Below are positions 46,760-58,100 of a DNA stretch of 64,000 bases, piece by piece. How positions within the stretch are numbered: position 1 is the first letter of the stretch; every line of letters begins with the position of its first letter. A program made the translations under genes and the position numbers. The stretch is taken from assembly GCA_012845835.1 (NCBI GenBank), contig JABAKD010000025.1, forward strand, positions 10,795,264 through 10,859,263, in the 5' to 3' direction. The stretch is from Undaria pinnatifida (Eukaryota > Sar > Phaeophyceae > Laminariales > Alariaceae). The notes under the pieces were generated by a model. The model did not search any database. It saw only the letters and a list, made by a program, of their open reading frames with translations, and was not told where the DNA came from.

Positions 46760-47730
46760 AAAAGAAAAACTACACTTGAAAACAAGTGACGTTGCAGCAT
46801 CGAATAAAGAAACCGGGCCGACACCGCAGCGCCGCAGCCTCACCGTTGGCACATGGTTAAAAGAAACAACCTTACATATGGCAGCGCCGTAGCCTCATCG
46901 TTTGCCATGGCACCAATACGTTCGATTTGTATCCACTCGTCATGCACATGGTCAATCGTGTGTGCAGCATCACAACGACAAAGTACACATATGAGCGTTA
47001 TGTGTTCTAACCATGGCCTAGGGAATTTTCGACCACACACGATAGTTGTACACCTGGACCATATTATCCATCACCGCTACGAGCACAAGGCTTAACTCCA
47101 TATTAAAATCAATATGTCCACCCATATCACCTGTACAGTATTGTTACGATTCGATGTCTTACAAACCCCCACAACATATTTAGCACTACCACAGAGTAGT
47201 GCACAACTTACTGTTACACTAAACACGGATTCCAATCCATACCATTTATGTTAGCACATATCGTGTGCGGGACACGCCTTCTGCCAATGTCCAAACCCCA
47301 ACAAAATGCACAGCACTACTTCACGCAAGAGCACCAAATAAATGCTGGAGTGGACTCAGCGGCTGCGCCAGTAGTAGCAGACAGCTAAACAAACAGTAGC
47401 ACTCAAACCTGAAATCTTCCACATGTAAAAAGAACGACAAAAAAACGCACGTCATCGGAAGGGATAAGATAAAGGCCAATTCTTACGTAGGAAGCTTTTC
47501 TTATTACCAGGTATGAACACTAAACGTGCGTCCCTATTAGTACTCAAAACGTTTTGAATCCTCCACAAATAAAAAAAAAGCACGACAAAATAACGTTGTC
47601 GAAAAGTAGATGAGAAACGACACCCATCATCTGACTATCATTGTCTAGGTAGCGATGAACAGAAAAACTTTCACCATTTTGCCGGATTCCAACCGCGCCG
47701 ACTGGGCGAGGGCGAATCAGCTCTACCTAT
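46760..47730. other. No gene recognised
   Basis: AT-rich stretches and short frames. The minus strand at 47680-47745 has GATAGGTAGAGCTGATTCG and GGTTGGAATCC, a weak tRNA-like pair. Confidence 0.45.
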
Positions 47731-47733
47731 CGA

Positions 47734-48360
47734 TCACAACAAATAACATAACCGGAGCCAGGATCGCTTGAAGATACCTGAAGCTGCGTTACCTTGCGAG
47801 TTGGAGCGCAGGGCATCCGTGAAAATCACCCAAAGGCGGGGCAAGAGTATACATGAGAACGCGCCCCCCCTAGCTCCGATTCTCCATGGGCGCGCGCGTA
47901 TATCCTCGTGTGATTTGCCCAAATCAACACCAAACCAGTAAGTACAACATTCCCGTGTGCCCTTCGCTCCCAGAACAACACCAGTAGTACCCCAAAACCA
48001 ATACCATCCTACACGATACATTCTCCACGTATTCCGACCCTCCGTCGCGAATCTATTCATGGCCGAACGGTCACGACAACCATCACGAAACGTTTTCATA
48101 GATAGGCGTGCCCAGAGGATGAGCACGAACAAAAAGTCAATTCGCAATCTACGGCGGTCGAACCAGGAACCGGATGAACCCTGAACGCGTGCTAGAGGCA
48201 CATGCGTGTGAGATTTATCCTCTGTACATATATCCCCAGAGAGCTGTTTTTCTCTTACGCTACTCCGGTTGCCATGGAAGCGGCAGTGCCCAAGCTTTTG
48301 AGCGAGTTCATAAAAGTTATCGACTCCCATACCAACACGCAGCGATGGTAGCTCCCCCAC
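47734..48360 (-). other. Open frame, 208 codons, unrecognised
   Basis: Lies 0.8 kb downstream of the vBPO stop on the same strand. Trp/Arg-rich, no domain recognised. Could be chance or a long 3' region of the same transcript. Confidence 0.15.
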
Positions 48361-48490
48361 AGCTTAGTTAAACTATCCCGTTCGGCCACGCAGAATTCAA
48401 GGCAATCCAATCGGCACAGCACTTGGCACGGCTAATCTCGTGTCCACCCTATGTTACCATTGGCCAACGAAGGGGCTTGAACGCTTAGAT

Positions 48491-48680
48491 AAAAAGCGAG
48501 CGGCAACCGTGCACTACGTCAACAACCCACTATGTCAACAATGCACTATGACAGCACCGTACGAGATCCGAAAACAAACGTTAAAAGCGAACGACAACCG
48601 CGCACTACGTCAACAACCCACTATGCCAACAACGCACTATGACAGCACCCGTACGAGATCAAAAAACAAACGTCCCTCCG
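48491..48680 (+). repeat. 101-bp tandem duplication
   Basis: Two units with AAAGCGA(G/A)CG(G/A)CAACCG, CACTACGTCAACAACCCACT, CAACAA(T/C)GCACTATGACAGC and CGTACGAGATC, about 90% alike by eye. Confidence 0.9.
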
Positions 48681-48719
48681 GTAGCCAACTCCCCCCACGA
48701 TTTCGCGTCATTAAATAAT

Positions 48720-49160
48720 AACGGTGTGCCCCCGCAAACTCGTCATGAGCACAGTGAGTGAGTGTCCCCCCAAACTCGTCATGAGCACACGTGTGCCGCC
48801 ACCAACTCCGCCCATCCGCATGATTATGTTGGCACAGGTGTGCCTCTCCAAGGCGAGAAGCAGGATTGAAAACCTTCTTTTTACTTGCAACAGACTAACC
48901 CGTGCATATCCATTTCATCCGCATAGCTGGCCCACGTAGGGTGGTAGGGTGGCCCCACGACATCACATTCGCACGACGAGCACGTACGTGCTTGTGTGCC
49001 TCCATATAATAGGTCTTCATATTGGCGTCAGCAACCTCCTCCATCCATCGCCGCATCATTTAGCAAGGGAGTGCCCTTTATAAACTCCTTCATATTGGCG
49101 TCAACGACCCCCTCCCGTTGTTAATCATGATTTAGCACTCGTGTGCCCCCATGAAGGCGT
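48720..49160. repeat. Degenerate minisatellite at the 3' end of vBPO
   Basis: The block around the stop codon (about 49127-49165, GTGTGCCCCCATGAAGGCGTC) has diverged relatives downstream of the gene: near 48724 (GTGTGCCCCCGCAAACTCGTC), 48762, 48799, 48836 and 49072-49103 (CTCCTTCATATTGGCGTC, itself present twice). The last coding segment and the 3' UTR thus belong to a decayed tandem array. Confidence 0.5.
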
Positions 49161-52100
49161 CTTCTTTGCACTTCTTCCCGTCCACGTAGCTAGAGCCGTC
49201 GGCTTCGAGCTTGATCTCGTGCCCCGACATCAGGCGGAAGTGGTACGGCGCGTTCTCTGGGAAGCCCACGGCCTCCTGCAAAAGTGTCGGATACAAAAAT
49301 CAACGATAACAAAGTGGGGGGGGGGGTTAAAGGTTGATTCATTTGGTCTTCTGCGGTTCGACTAATGTGTTCTCATGGTATTTAAGTGCTGTTTGGCGTT
49401 TATTACAGAGGGGTGTAGTAAACCTATACCTTTCCCTGTTTTTTTGTGGAGTTATACTTGGTCCTGATTACTGTTAGTACATGTCGCCGAAATAGAGTAC
49501 TACGAAAGGTAACACCAGCTGGCGACGCATAGTTGACTAACTGACAAACTGGGTTCATGTGTTTTCAAGGTCGTACTCAAATCCATCGTCTACCTCCTGT
49601 AAAAACGTCACAAGTACGACCAATTCAATGATTACAACTCAACTGTGCAACCTATTTGCATGGCGTTTTGCATACCGCCATAACCACACAATGTTGACTT
49701 CCAAAAGCCGCAACTAATGCTAATAAATAAGCCGCGTTCCACGGTAAACCCACGACCTCCTGCAAAATGTTGGGAAATCAAAAGCGAAAAACGACCAACA
49801 CAAACTGGTGTGATTCTTTCGAGTATAGACTAGATGTTTTGGTCTTCTTGCCGTTTGTAATTGTTCATCACGTGTGGCGTTCAGTACTACAGCATACCAA
49901 AAATCCTTACATCTCGTGTAGAACGGCGATCAGTACATCATGCTACACTCTACGCTATTCCACGCTGGCGCGATAACCACATAACGATTGATTTCTAGTA
50001 CGCACAAATGGTAAGGCAAGTTCTTGCAGGAATTCAGCCCACGACCTTTCTCAAAAGTGCGGGCAAGCAAAGGAAATAAACGGGGTTAATTTCAAGAGTT
50101 TTTCTCATCGAATAGTTTTTTTTGTTGTCCCTAGTGGAGGGCGAGTTCTCACCTGCTGTAGCATCCTTACGCCGACGATCTCTCCGAGGAGAAGACCTTC
50201 CTCGCTGTCCATGCGGTAGTGGACGCCGCACATTTGCCTGCAACACAACACAGGAACAACACGAGGGTCAAAAACATATAGGTTGTGCAAGTGTAACGGC
50301 AATTAAGGCATATATATCGAAGCAAAGCTTTGTAGAAAAATTCCAAACTTCCCAGGACAAAAAAGAGGAATGGAATCCCCCTCAAAAAAAGAAGCGTCAA
50401 CCCCTCCACTTTCGTATATTGTTTTATTACGTGTACAAATTCCAAAAATAGCACCGCAAAAAAAAAAATTGAAGAAAAAGGCTTCGATCAGAAAGAGCCT
50501 ACTGAACAGATCGATGCGCACAAAAAGACGCGTTGCGCCGCCATGATCCCGGAGGTAATTACACGATGATGCTGCTATTGTTTTTTGTTTGTTTTTCATT
50601 GCACAATTCTACTTTCCAGCTTCTGGACAGGCCGTGGTCACAGGTGTCGTCCCTTCCCCCCGCCGGTCCTTGCCCACAATTTTTATCGCGCAAAAAAGGG
50701 TTCAGCAATCCCACTGCTCGTCGATTTTCCATCGAGTGTTGCTTCTATTTACGGGGGACCATAGTGAGTAGGACCTACGGTACAGACAAAAACCAATATA
50801 TTTCCCTATTTTGACTAACAATATTTGGTCCTATTTACTATGGTCCCCCGTAATACTATATCCAACCGTAAACAAACGCTGTGTTGTAAACATAAACGCG
50901 CATTTCCTTTTCTCCAGTCTTTCGTGTGAGGTAACGCCCATTCGTCTGGGATACTCACGGCAAGCCATAAAGGCATTCCCTGCGTACGACTGTTCCTCTG
51001 AAGTTATACAGTTTCCCAGCAGCTGGAGGGCAGAACGTTTATTATTTTGGTCTTTCTCAAAAATGCCCAGTTCCCGAAAAATAAAAAAGGGAAAACCGAA
51101 AGCAGCAGCAGAAGGAGGTCGCTTTGGCATACACACGGTGATGTACCCAGTTTAGGACCACCCGTGACAAGCCAACTTAGGTGGTCTTATCTCCAGTGTG
51201 GTCTTATGTTTTACTACTACTACAAAAATCATCCCATACTAATTAAATCCAAGTAGTTTCTTCTTCGTGTCAGGCCGATTTACTTGGTCTTATCTCTACT
51301 GTTCTTGAACCGGATGGTCTTAAAAAGGGTACACCACTGTATGCAAACCCTACGGGCATTCCCTACGACTGCTCCTTTGAATTGGCATATTCCTCATTTC
51401 ACGAAAAACAAAGTGAAAACCAGAAGCAGCAGCAGGGAATAGCTTTGGGATATGCTCTATAAGGAAGCACGTGTCCAGAAATAACTTCAGCTCAAAATTT
51501 CAAGAAGGGAAAAAAAAACGGCGCGAGGAAGTGAGATACTAAAAAAACAAAAACAAAAACTGTTTGGCCAGTCCAGCTTGTATGATACCAGGCGAAACAT
51601 ACCTGGCAGAGGCGGTTGGTTTATTGTTTGTGGGCTTACCTGCCGAACGCGATGTTGACAGCCATCTTGTTGATCTCTCCCTCGTAGGTCAAGCAGTCGC
51701 CGTCGTAGGGGAGAAGGTTCACTCCTTCATCGTCAGGGTACACGGGGTCGCTGAAGCACTCATCGGCTCGGTCAATGCCGACAAGAGCCTGCGGTATATT
51801 GAGCAAAATCGACAACAACAACAACAAAACGAGAGGTTGTTATATTGTGTATATCCTACACCGGTATTGATGTTTGTTTCTGGTGATACGTACCTGGTAC
51901 GCGTATTCGGCGGGTTTCCTCGTGATGAACAGGCGTCTTCCGATCGGGTACACACTGCCTTTATGTGTGGGGGCCGGTGTTGGCGATTAACAAAAAGAAC
52001 GGCTAGCTATTCTATTAAAAGTAGTTGGTAGATTATATCGACAACTACCGCAGAAAACCGATAGTAATCTCAAGTTCAGTAAGAATAATGCTTGCGAGGG

Positions 52101-55100
52101 GCCTGTCAAGTCCGTCAGAAGAAGCGCTTGCTTGGGCCGAACAGTGCCCAATACCCCAATCGTAGCACGCCTCAGGCATATGATCTACAGGACATAGATC
52201 ATGATCTGTAGATGATCTGCGCGACGCAAGCTCACCTTGAGCACCGTGGCGAAGGCGCCGTTCTGGACTGCGTGCCCAGCGGGGTACGAGGGGTGAGAGG
52301 GTGATCCCTCCATGACAGCCTGCAAAAGAAAATCGAAAACAACGACAACGAGGTTGGATAGGGTGCTGGTTGAATGCGGTGTTCGTTTGCACGTAAACAA
52401 TGCCGTGCGAAGCCGTGGGAAGGGTATGGGGGAAACCGAGTGTTGGAGGGAAATAGTCGTCGTAGCTTTTTTTTTATGTTGGCCAACATATTTTTTTTCG
52501 TCTGCTGCTGTCTCTCACGATGGCGCAAGAGTCTGAACTTGGTGCATTGAAGGACTGCCTTGCCGTGCGAAACAAAGGCGGGGATTAATGTCCCCGCGTC
52601 GTGTGGGTCTAACACGCAGAGGACAGTTTTGGCCCAAACCCAAACTCAACCCAACCCCCAACGTGCAACCCAAACGCCCTACCCCACTCAATAGAAACGA
52701 ATTATTGTCTTCAAGCGTTGTTGCGCGTGTGCCCCAAAACGCTCGCACCACGCGCGTTGCTTAAACATGGATACTCAGAGCATCTGGTTGGCGAAAAGTA
52801 ATCACCTGCGAAAGAAGGTAGGTGGCGTCTTGGCCGGGGCTCATCTTCGCGTTGCGCTCCACAACCTTGCTCCACAGGTCTTCGTTGTCCATGAGAGACT
52901 CGTGGATCTCCACGTCGATGTTGTTGTGCTTCACGTTGTGGATCGTGCCGCCGACGGCCTGTCTCGCCCATCAAACGGATCAACAGCAGGGGCACACAAC
53001 GTCGACGGCGAGGGGAAACGAAGACAAGAAATGTGAACAAAAAGGCTAGAATGCAGTTGGTCGGGGGGGTGGGGGGGGGGGGGCAGTAAGGCGCTGGACG
53101 TTTTCCCTTACCTGATCGTCTCCTCGTATATTATGACATAAAAATATCCAAACAACGCCAGCTGTGAGTTCGGCAACGTTTAGGACCGATACACTAATCT
53201 TTGTGTTGCAACAAGATTTTTTTATTGGTATACCTAGGCCATGAGATTTGTCATCGAGTTTGCACTTTTTTTCTTCTTTTTCTAAGGAAAAAAACAGTTT
53301 TGAGGGTGAGCTGTACTATATTATAGACATTTTCAAGCTAGGAATCGCCGAAATGCCGCACGAATGTGACATCGACCAACAGGACCCGCACACACCTCCG
53401 GGCGAGCGAACAGGTGCACGTTCCACTTCTGGTACCACGAGGACCGCTGGGAAACCTCGGCGCTCCCGAGGATCTTCATCACGTGAGAAACGCCGAAGCT
53501 GACGAAGCCCTTTTGGCGGGTGCTGTCGGCGTAGGGCCCGTTAAAGCCCGCCTTGCTGATGGCGCCATAGGCGAGGAGGACCATCGCGCCTCGGAACGCC
53601 TCCCTGTGATTTCATTGGGTTAGGATTGGGGGTAGGTAGGGTCAGCGTTGGGGTTAGGGTAGGGTTTTGGTACACCAAGGTTGGGGCAGCGGGTAGGGTC
53701 AGGGTTAAGGGGGTACGGCTAGCGCCAGGGTTCGTGTTGGGGTCAGGGTCGGGGCCAAGGTCATATTTTAAGCCTAATTTGATACGACGCTGTTGGGGCT
53801 GGGGTTACCGCGGCTGCTGCGCGGCACCACCAGGCTTTTTGCCCTGCAAGTGGTTGATGGATGATCCCCTCGACGATGGATTTAAATTGCTCTCATTCCA
53901 ATCGCCAGACCTTTTGGTAGAAGCCGAGCGTTACTTATTTTGTGTTGCGGTGAGGTATGGAGCTCGGAAGAAACAAACGAGGGGACCATCTGCACCCTGT
54001 CGCTGGGCGTTGGGGGAACTCACGTGTAGATGGTGTCGGTGTAAACCAGCCTGGAGAGGTCGCGACCGTTGCGGATGTAGCGCTTGGTGGTGTCAACACT
54101 CTCGGTGTCCAAGGGGGCGCCTCCGTTCTGAAGGAAAGCGAGCAAAAAAAAAGGACGGGGGACAATAGAGAAGAGAACAGAGAGATATTGATGTGTTGTA
54201 ATGTTCAGAAATAAAATACGAGATATAGACTGTTAATATGTTGATATTCTAAGTACCTGGTAAAATCTTTGCAGGGCTTTGGAGGTGTAGAATCGGGCCA
54301 AGATGACCAGGCCCCCTCACACCTCACTCGTGAAATTTGAAAACCTTCTGAACCCACCCGATCCGATATCGCTAACCTGGATGCGAAGCCATTCGTCGTA
54401 GTCCGTCATGTAGTCGATATCGGGGACATAGGTGACCTGCTGGGGTGTCACGGTCATGGAGTCGATAGTGAAGTCCTTCACCAGCAGCTGCATAACCAAC
54501 AAGTAAGCACATAACGGAAGACAACAATAAAAAGCGAGGTAGGGGGGGAGGGGGCGGAAGGTGGGGGGGGGGGGGGGGGGGGCGGGGGGGGGGGGTTGGA
54601 TCGAGTGCAGGGGGGGTTACCGCAGGGGGACGGGGACGGGGGGCAAGGCGGTGGGGCGGGGTGTTTGTGTGTGATTAACACGGCAGGGGGTTCACGAAAC
54701 CACGAGACGGGGTACAAGAACGATGAGAGGAAGGCGGAAACGTTCCTCGTTTGACGTTCGTACCCTCCTCCGACCACGGCACCGAAACAGTGCAACAATA
54801 CAACAATACAACATGGCGTCTTGCGCTGTCTATCCAACCAGCCAACCGACCAACCAGCCAACCGACCAACCAACCAACTAACCAACCAACCAACCAACCA
54901 ACCAACCAACCAACCAACCAACCAACCAAAAAATGCGAAAGCCGCTCTCCAGAAACATAAGAGACCCATAAAAAAAATAAACGCCGCCGCCTCCGCCGCC
55001 ACCAACAACAAATCTTCTCGCCCACAAGCATGCCTTACCTGGGACATGAAGGGGCCTGTCGTAACGCCAACGGCAGTCGATCGGAAAAGCTGCGAGGACG

Positions 55101-58100
55101 GATCGGCTCGGCCATTCCCATCGACGGCCACCCCGGGCATGTTGCGGAAACCCGGCATCTTAGCCAAGTTGTCTGTTGGTGGTGCAAACGTCACAAATAG
55201 GCACGGGTTTCCACGATCATTTTCACGGAGGGGTTGGGGATAGTTACTTCGATAAATGGCCCAAAAACGCAAAACGAGCCACATCCAACATTAAAGAGAA
55301 GGAAATCTGGTATTTTACGAAACGGGGTGGAGTTGAGGTGAAAGCCTGCACGTGGTGGAAGATTGTGGGGATTGATATGTTATAGGCGTACGAGGTTGCA
55401 GTAAAATAATGCGGTTGGGTTAGATGGAGTAGAACAAAGGAGCCAGCATTCGATCAAATAGTCTTTCGGCTTCATGAAGAGTAACAACACAAAAAAAGCA
55501 ACGAAGAAATCGACCCATGTAATATACAAAGCAGGCCGCACGATGCAGATATAAGCGCACATACCAAGCGGACACGCCGTGGAAGCGAAATTTGTCTGCA
55601 GAACCGTAACGTGAGTATACGCATTGGATTTCCGCGAGCATTTATATTGGGGGGTTAGGGATACGGCCTAGTCCGAGAGTATAGACCGAGGCGGTGCGAG
55701 GGTAGACTGGACGATTGGTCATCTATGTGGTGGTCGGACTTACTAGATTCCTGGAAGCACCATTCTGTCGCTCTTGCTTACTGTTTCTTTTCTTCATTTT
55801 ATTTTTCTCCATTCCATTCACTATCCTCGCACTACTCTCGCGCTCCCTCCCCCAGCAATGACTCTGATCCGGGGTCACACAGCGAGCCATGGTCCCCCTT
55901 CCCCCCTACGGTACCTGTCTTCGCGTCGAAGTGTGACCTTGCTTCAAAGAACAGGGGTCCCGTACTGCTGTACCACTGCTGTACGAAATGACGCGGACAC
56001 CAACCCCCGTTGCGGGGAGCGACACACTCCTCCTGCACTATATGGAATGCAGCGCCTTGTGTGTGGGTTGCCGTGCTTCTCTCTAGGCAACAAACAACAT
56101 GCCAGGACGGAGAAAGGCGTGGAAATTTTGTTCTGGGATGTCTTCGCGCTAAAGAAGGTAGGGGATTCGGCCTTGCGTACCTGCTGCCTCCGCCATGATG
56201 CTTTCCTCCCCGAACCTGGAGAAGGGGATGTCCCTCGTCAACGACATCCAGTACACCTCCGCCATTTGAGCAGCCTGTGGCGAAGAAAAGTGGGTTCAGT
56301 TAGATTTTGTTGCCATGCACGGAGCGTTTTTTTTTTACGGCGGTATCGAAGAGAAAGACGAAAAAAACGGGCGGCTTCATGCGACATGGTTCTGTTGTGA
56401 TCCATGGGCAGCAGCCGCAAAGAGTGTTGAAAAAAAAAAAAAGCAGCAACTCAGGAGAATATCTCCGCCAGCTGAGGACCATACCCCTCCGCCAGCTGAG
56501 CACTGGGGTGTTATACTTATGCTGAACTTCTTATTTTGAGGGCGGTTTGAAGATTTTTTGTATGATGCATTAAACACTTCTGGGTTTCCTCAAGTACTAG
56601 GTATAGCAGCATTCGAGCACCTTACCGAAGCGGTTGCAAGAAGGTGCTTGCTCGTAAGGGGACACCCATCTGCGCTTGCCTATTGAGCGGCAACAGCAAA
56701 AAATCATCCCGGCGTCCCCATGCAGCCCGCGCCCCGTAACGGTAACGGGTTGTGCGCTCCATACCATGTGGGCATTTTAACACGATTCGCTATGGTCATC
56801 CCCCACGCGTGAAAACTCACATCAAGGATAGCATATTTTCGACCAAAAATATGTTTTGACCCTTGCGGCACCTCAGAGGCTCAATAAAAATTACAAACAC
56901 CCCCCCGCTACCTTGCCATCGGAAATGCTTTACATCACGGGATACGCCCACGGTCAACACCAGTTAATCTTTGCATCACGGAACGCGACTTACCAGGTCC
57001 TCGGAGTTGAGGGCTGGCGCGGCTGGGACGGGCACGGCAGAGCTGCGGTGCGCAACGCGAAAGACACGTCGGCGAGAGCAGTGTCCGTTTTGGGTCCCGC
57101 AGGAATGTCGAAGAAGTGTGGTAGTTGGATGCGAAGAACCAAGGTGGTCGAACCACCAGGTGGGATTGAAGGGGAAAAAAGAAAAAGAGACAGACGAACA
57201 AGAACGAGAGCAAGAGGCGGGTTTGGACGACATACGGAAGGAAGGAAAACAGTGACAAAAAAACGACGCAAGCCAGCCGGCCGGGGGGCGGGGGGGGGGG
57301 GGGGGGGAGGAGGCAGAGAGGGGGGGAAACGAGGAAGACGTGACTCGAAGAAGGAGACGGCAAAAAAAAAGTGGCTGGCGGCCAAGAGAACAGCCAACAA
57401 CAAAAACACGGGGAAGGCAACTTGCTGCCTCGGGGAAGGTCCAGCCAAGCTAGTGTACTGCCCTCACTAGCTGGAAGGGGCACACCTGACTGCTGTGGAG
57501 AGCGTCATATAAAATCATGGAACTATGTTTGGTGCGTGTGGCAAAACTCAATAACGTACCTGGATGGGCCGATAAAGTCGACGGCGATACCCCCCAGGGG
57601 GTTGATGAGGAAGCCGCTCTCGTCTCCCTGGGGTACCGCTTCGCACGTGTCGTAGCTTCCGCTCTCGATGCACTCGATCAGCATGCCAAGGTCATCTTCA
57701 GACACCTGAACAACGGGGGAAACACAGTACCAACAACGCAGCTTGCAAAGATGAGTTTCGGCCCTAAATTCGTCGAACTCACAGCTGACGTCGTTAGAAT
57801 TACTTTACAAAATAGCAAGCGAAAAAAAAACACACACACACAAGGATCAGGGTAACTTACTGCTGTTCCCGTAGTTTGAAATGGGCGGGTAGGTAGGCAG
57901 GTTAGATATAATCGAAGCCCTCTCCAAAGCATCACTTCCGGCTGTACGCTTGAAGATAAAAGTGATGACAGAAGAGTCTTGACGTGCTTAGGACATCGTA
58001 CTATAAGAGACACCCGGACACGCTTCAAGGCGCTAATCAAACTAGCATCATGTTACTTCCGTTCTACGGTCAAAATGCAACGTTGAAGCCGACCCTTTTT

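Noticed and set aside
49741-49775. Alternative acceptor for vBPO exon 14
   Set aside because: The sequence resembles the real acceptor, but the frame that follows does not encode the conserved C-terminal tail; the site at 49275 does.
54478-55284. 268-codon minus-strand open frame overlapping vBPO exon 6
   Set aside because: It contains exon 6 (55172-55039) but runs on through intron 6, including the AACC microsatellite and poly-G. The downstream part is intronic; exon 7 continues the enzyme in the spliced frame.
56856-57470. 204-codon plus-strand open frame
   Set aside because: Antisense to vBPO exon 4 and intron 3, with Lys/Arg/Gly-rich low complexity from G-rich DNA. No domain.
56935-57483. 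182-codon minus-strand open frame rich in Phe, Leu and Pro
   Set aside because: A T/C-rich intron 3 read-through. Only 57042-56994 is coding, and in another frame.
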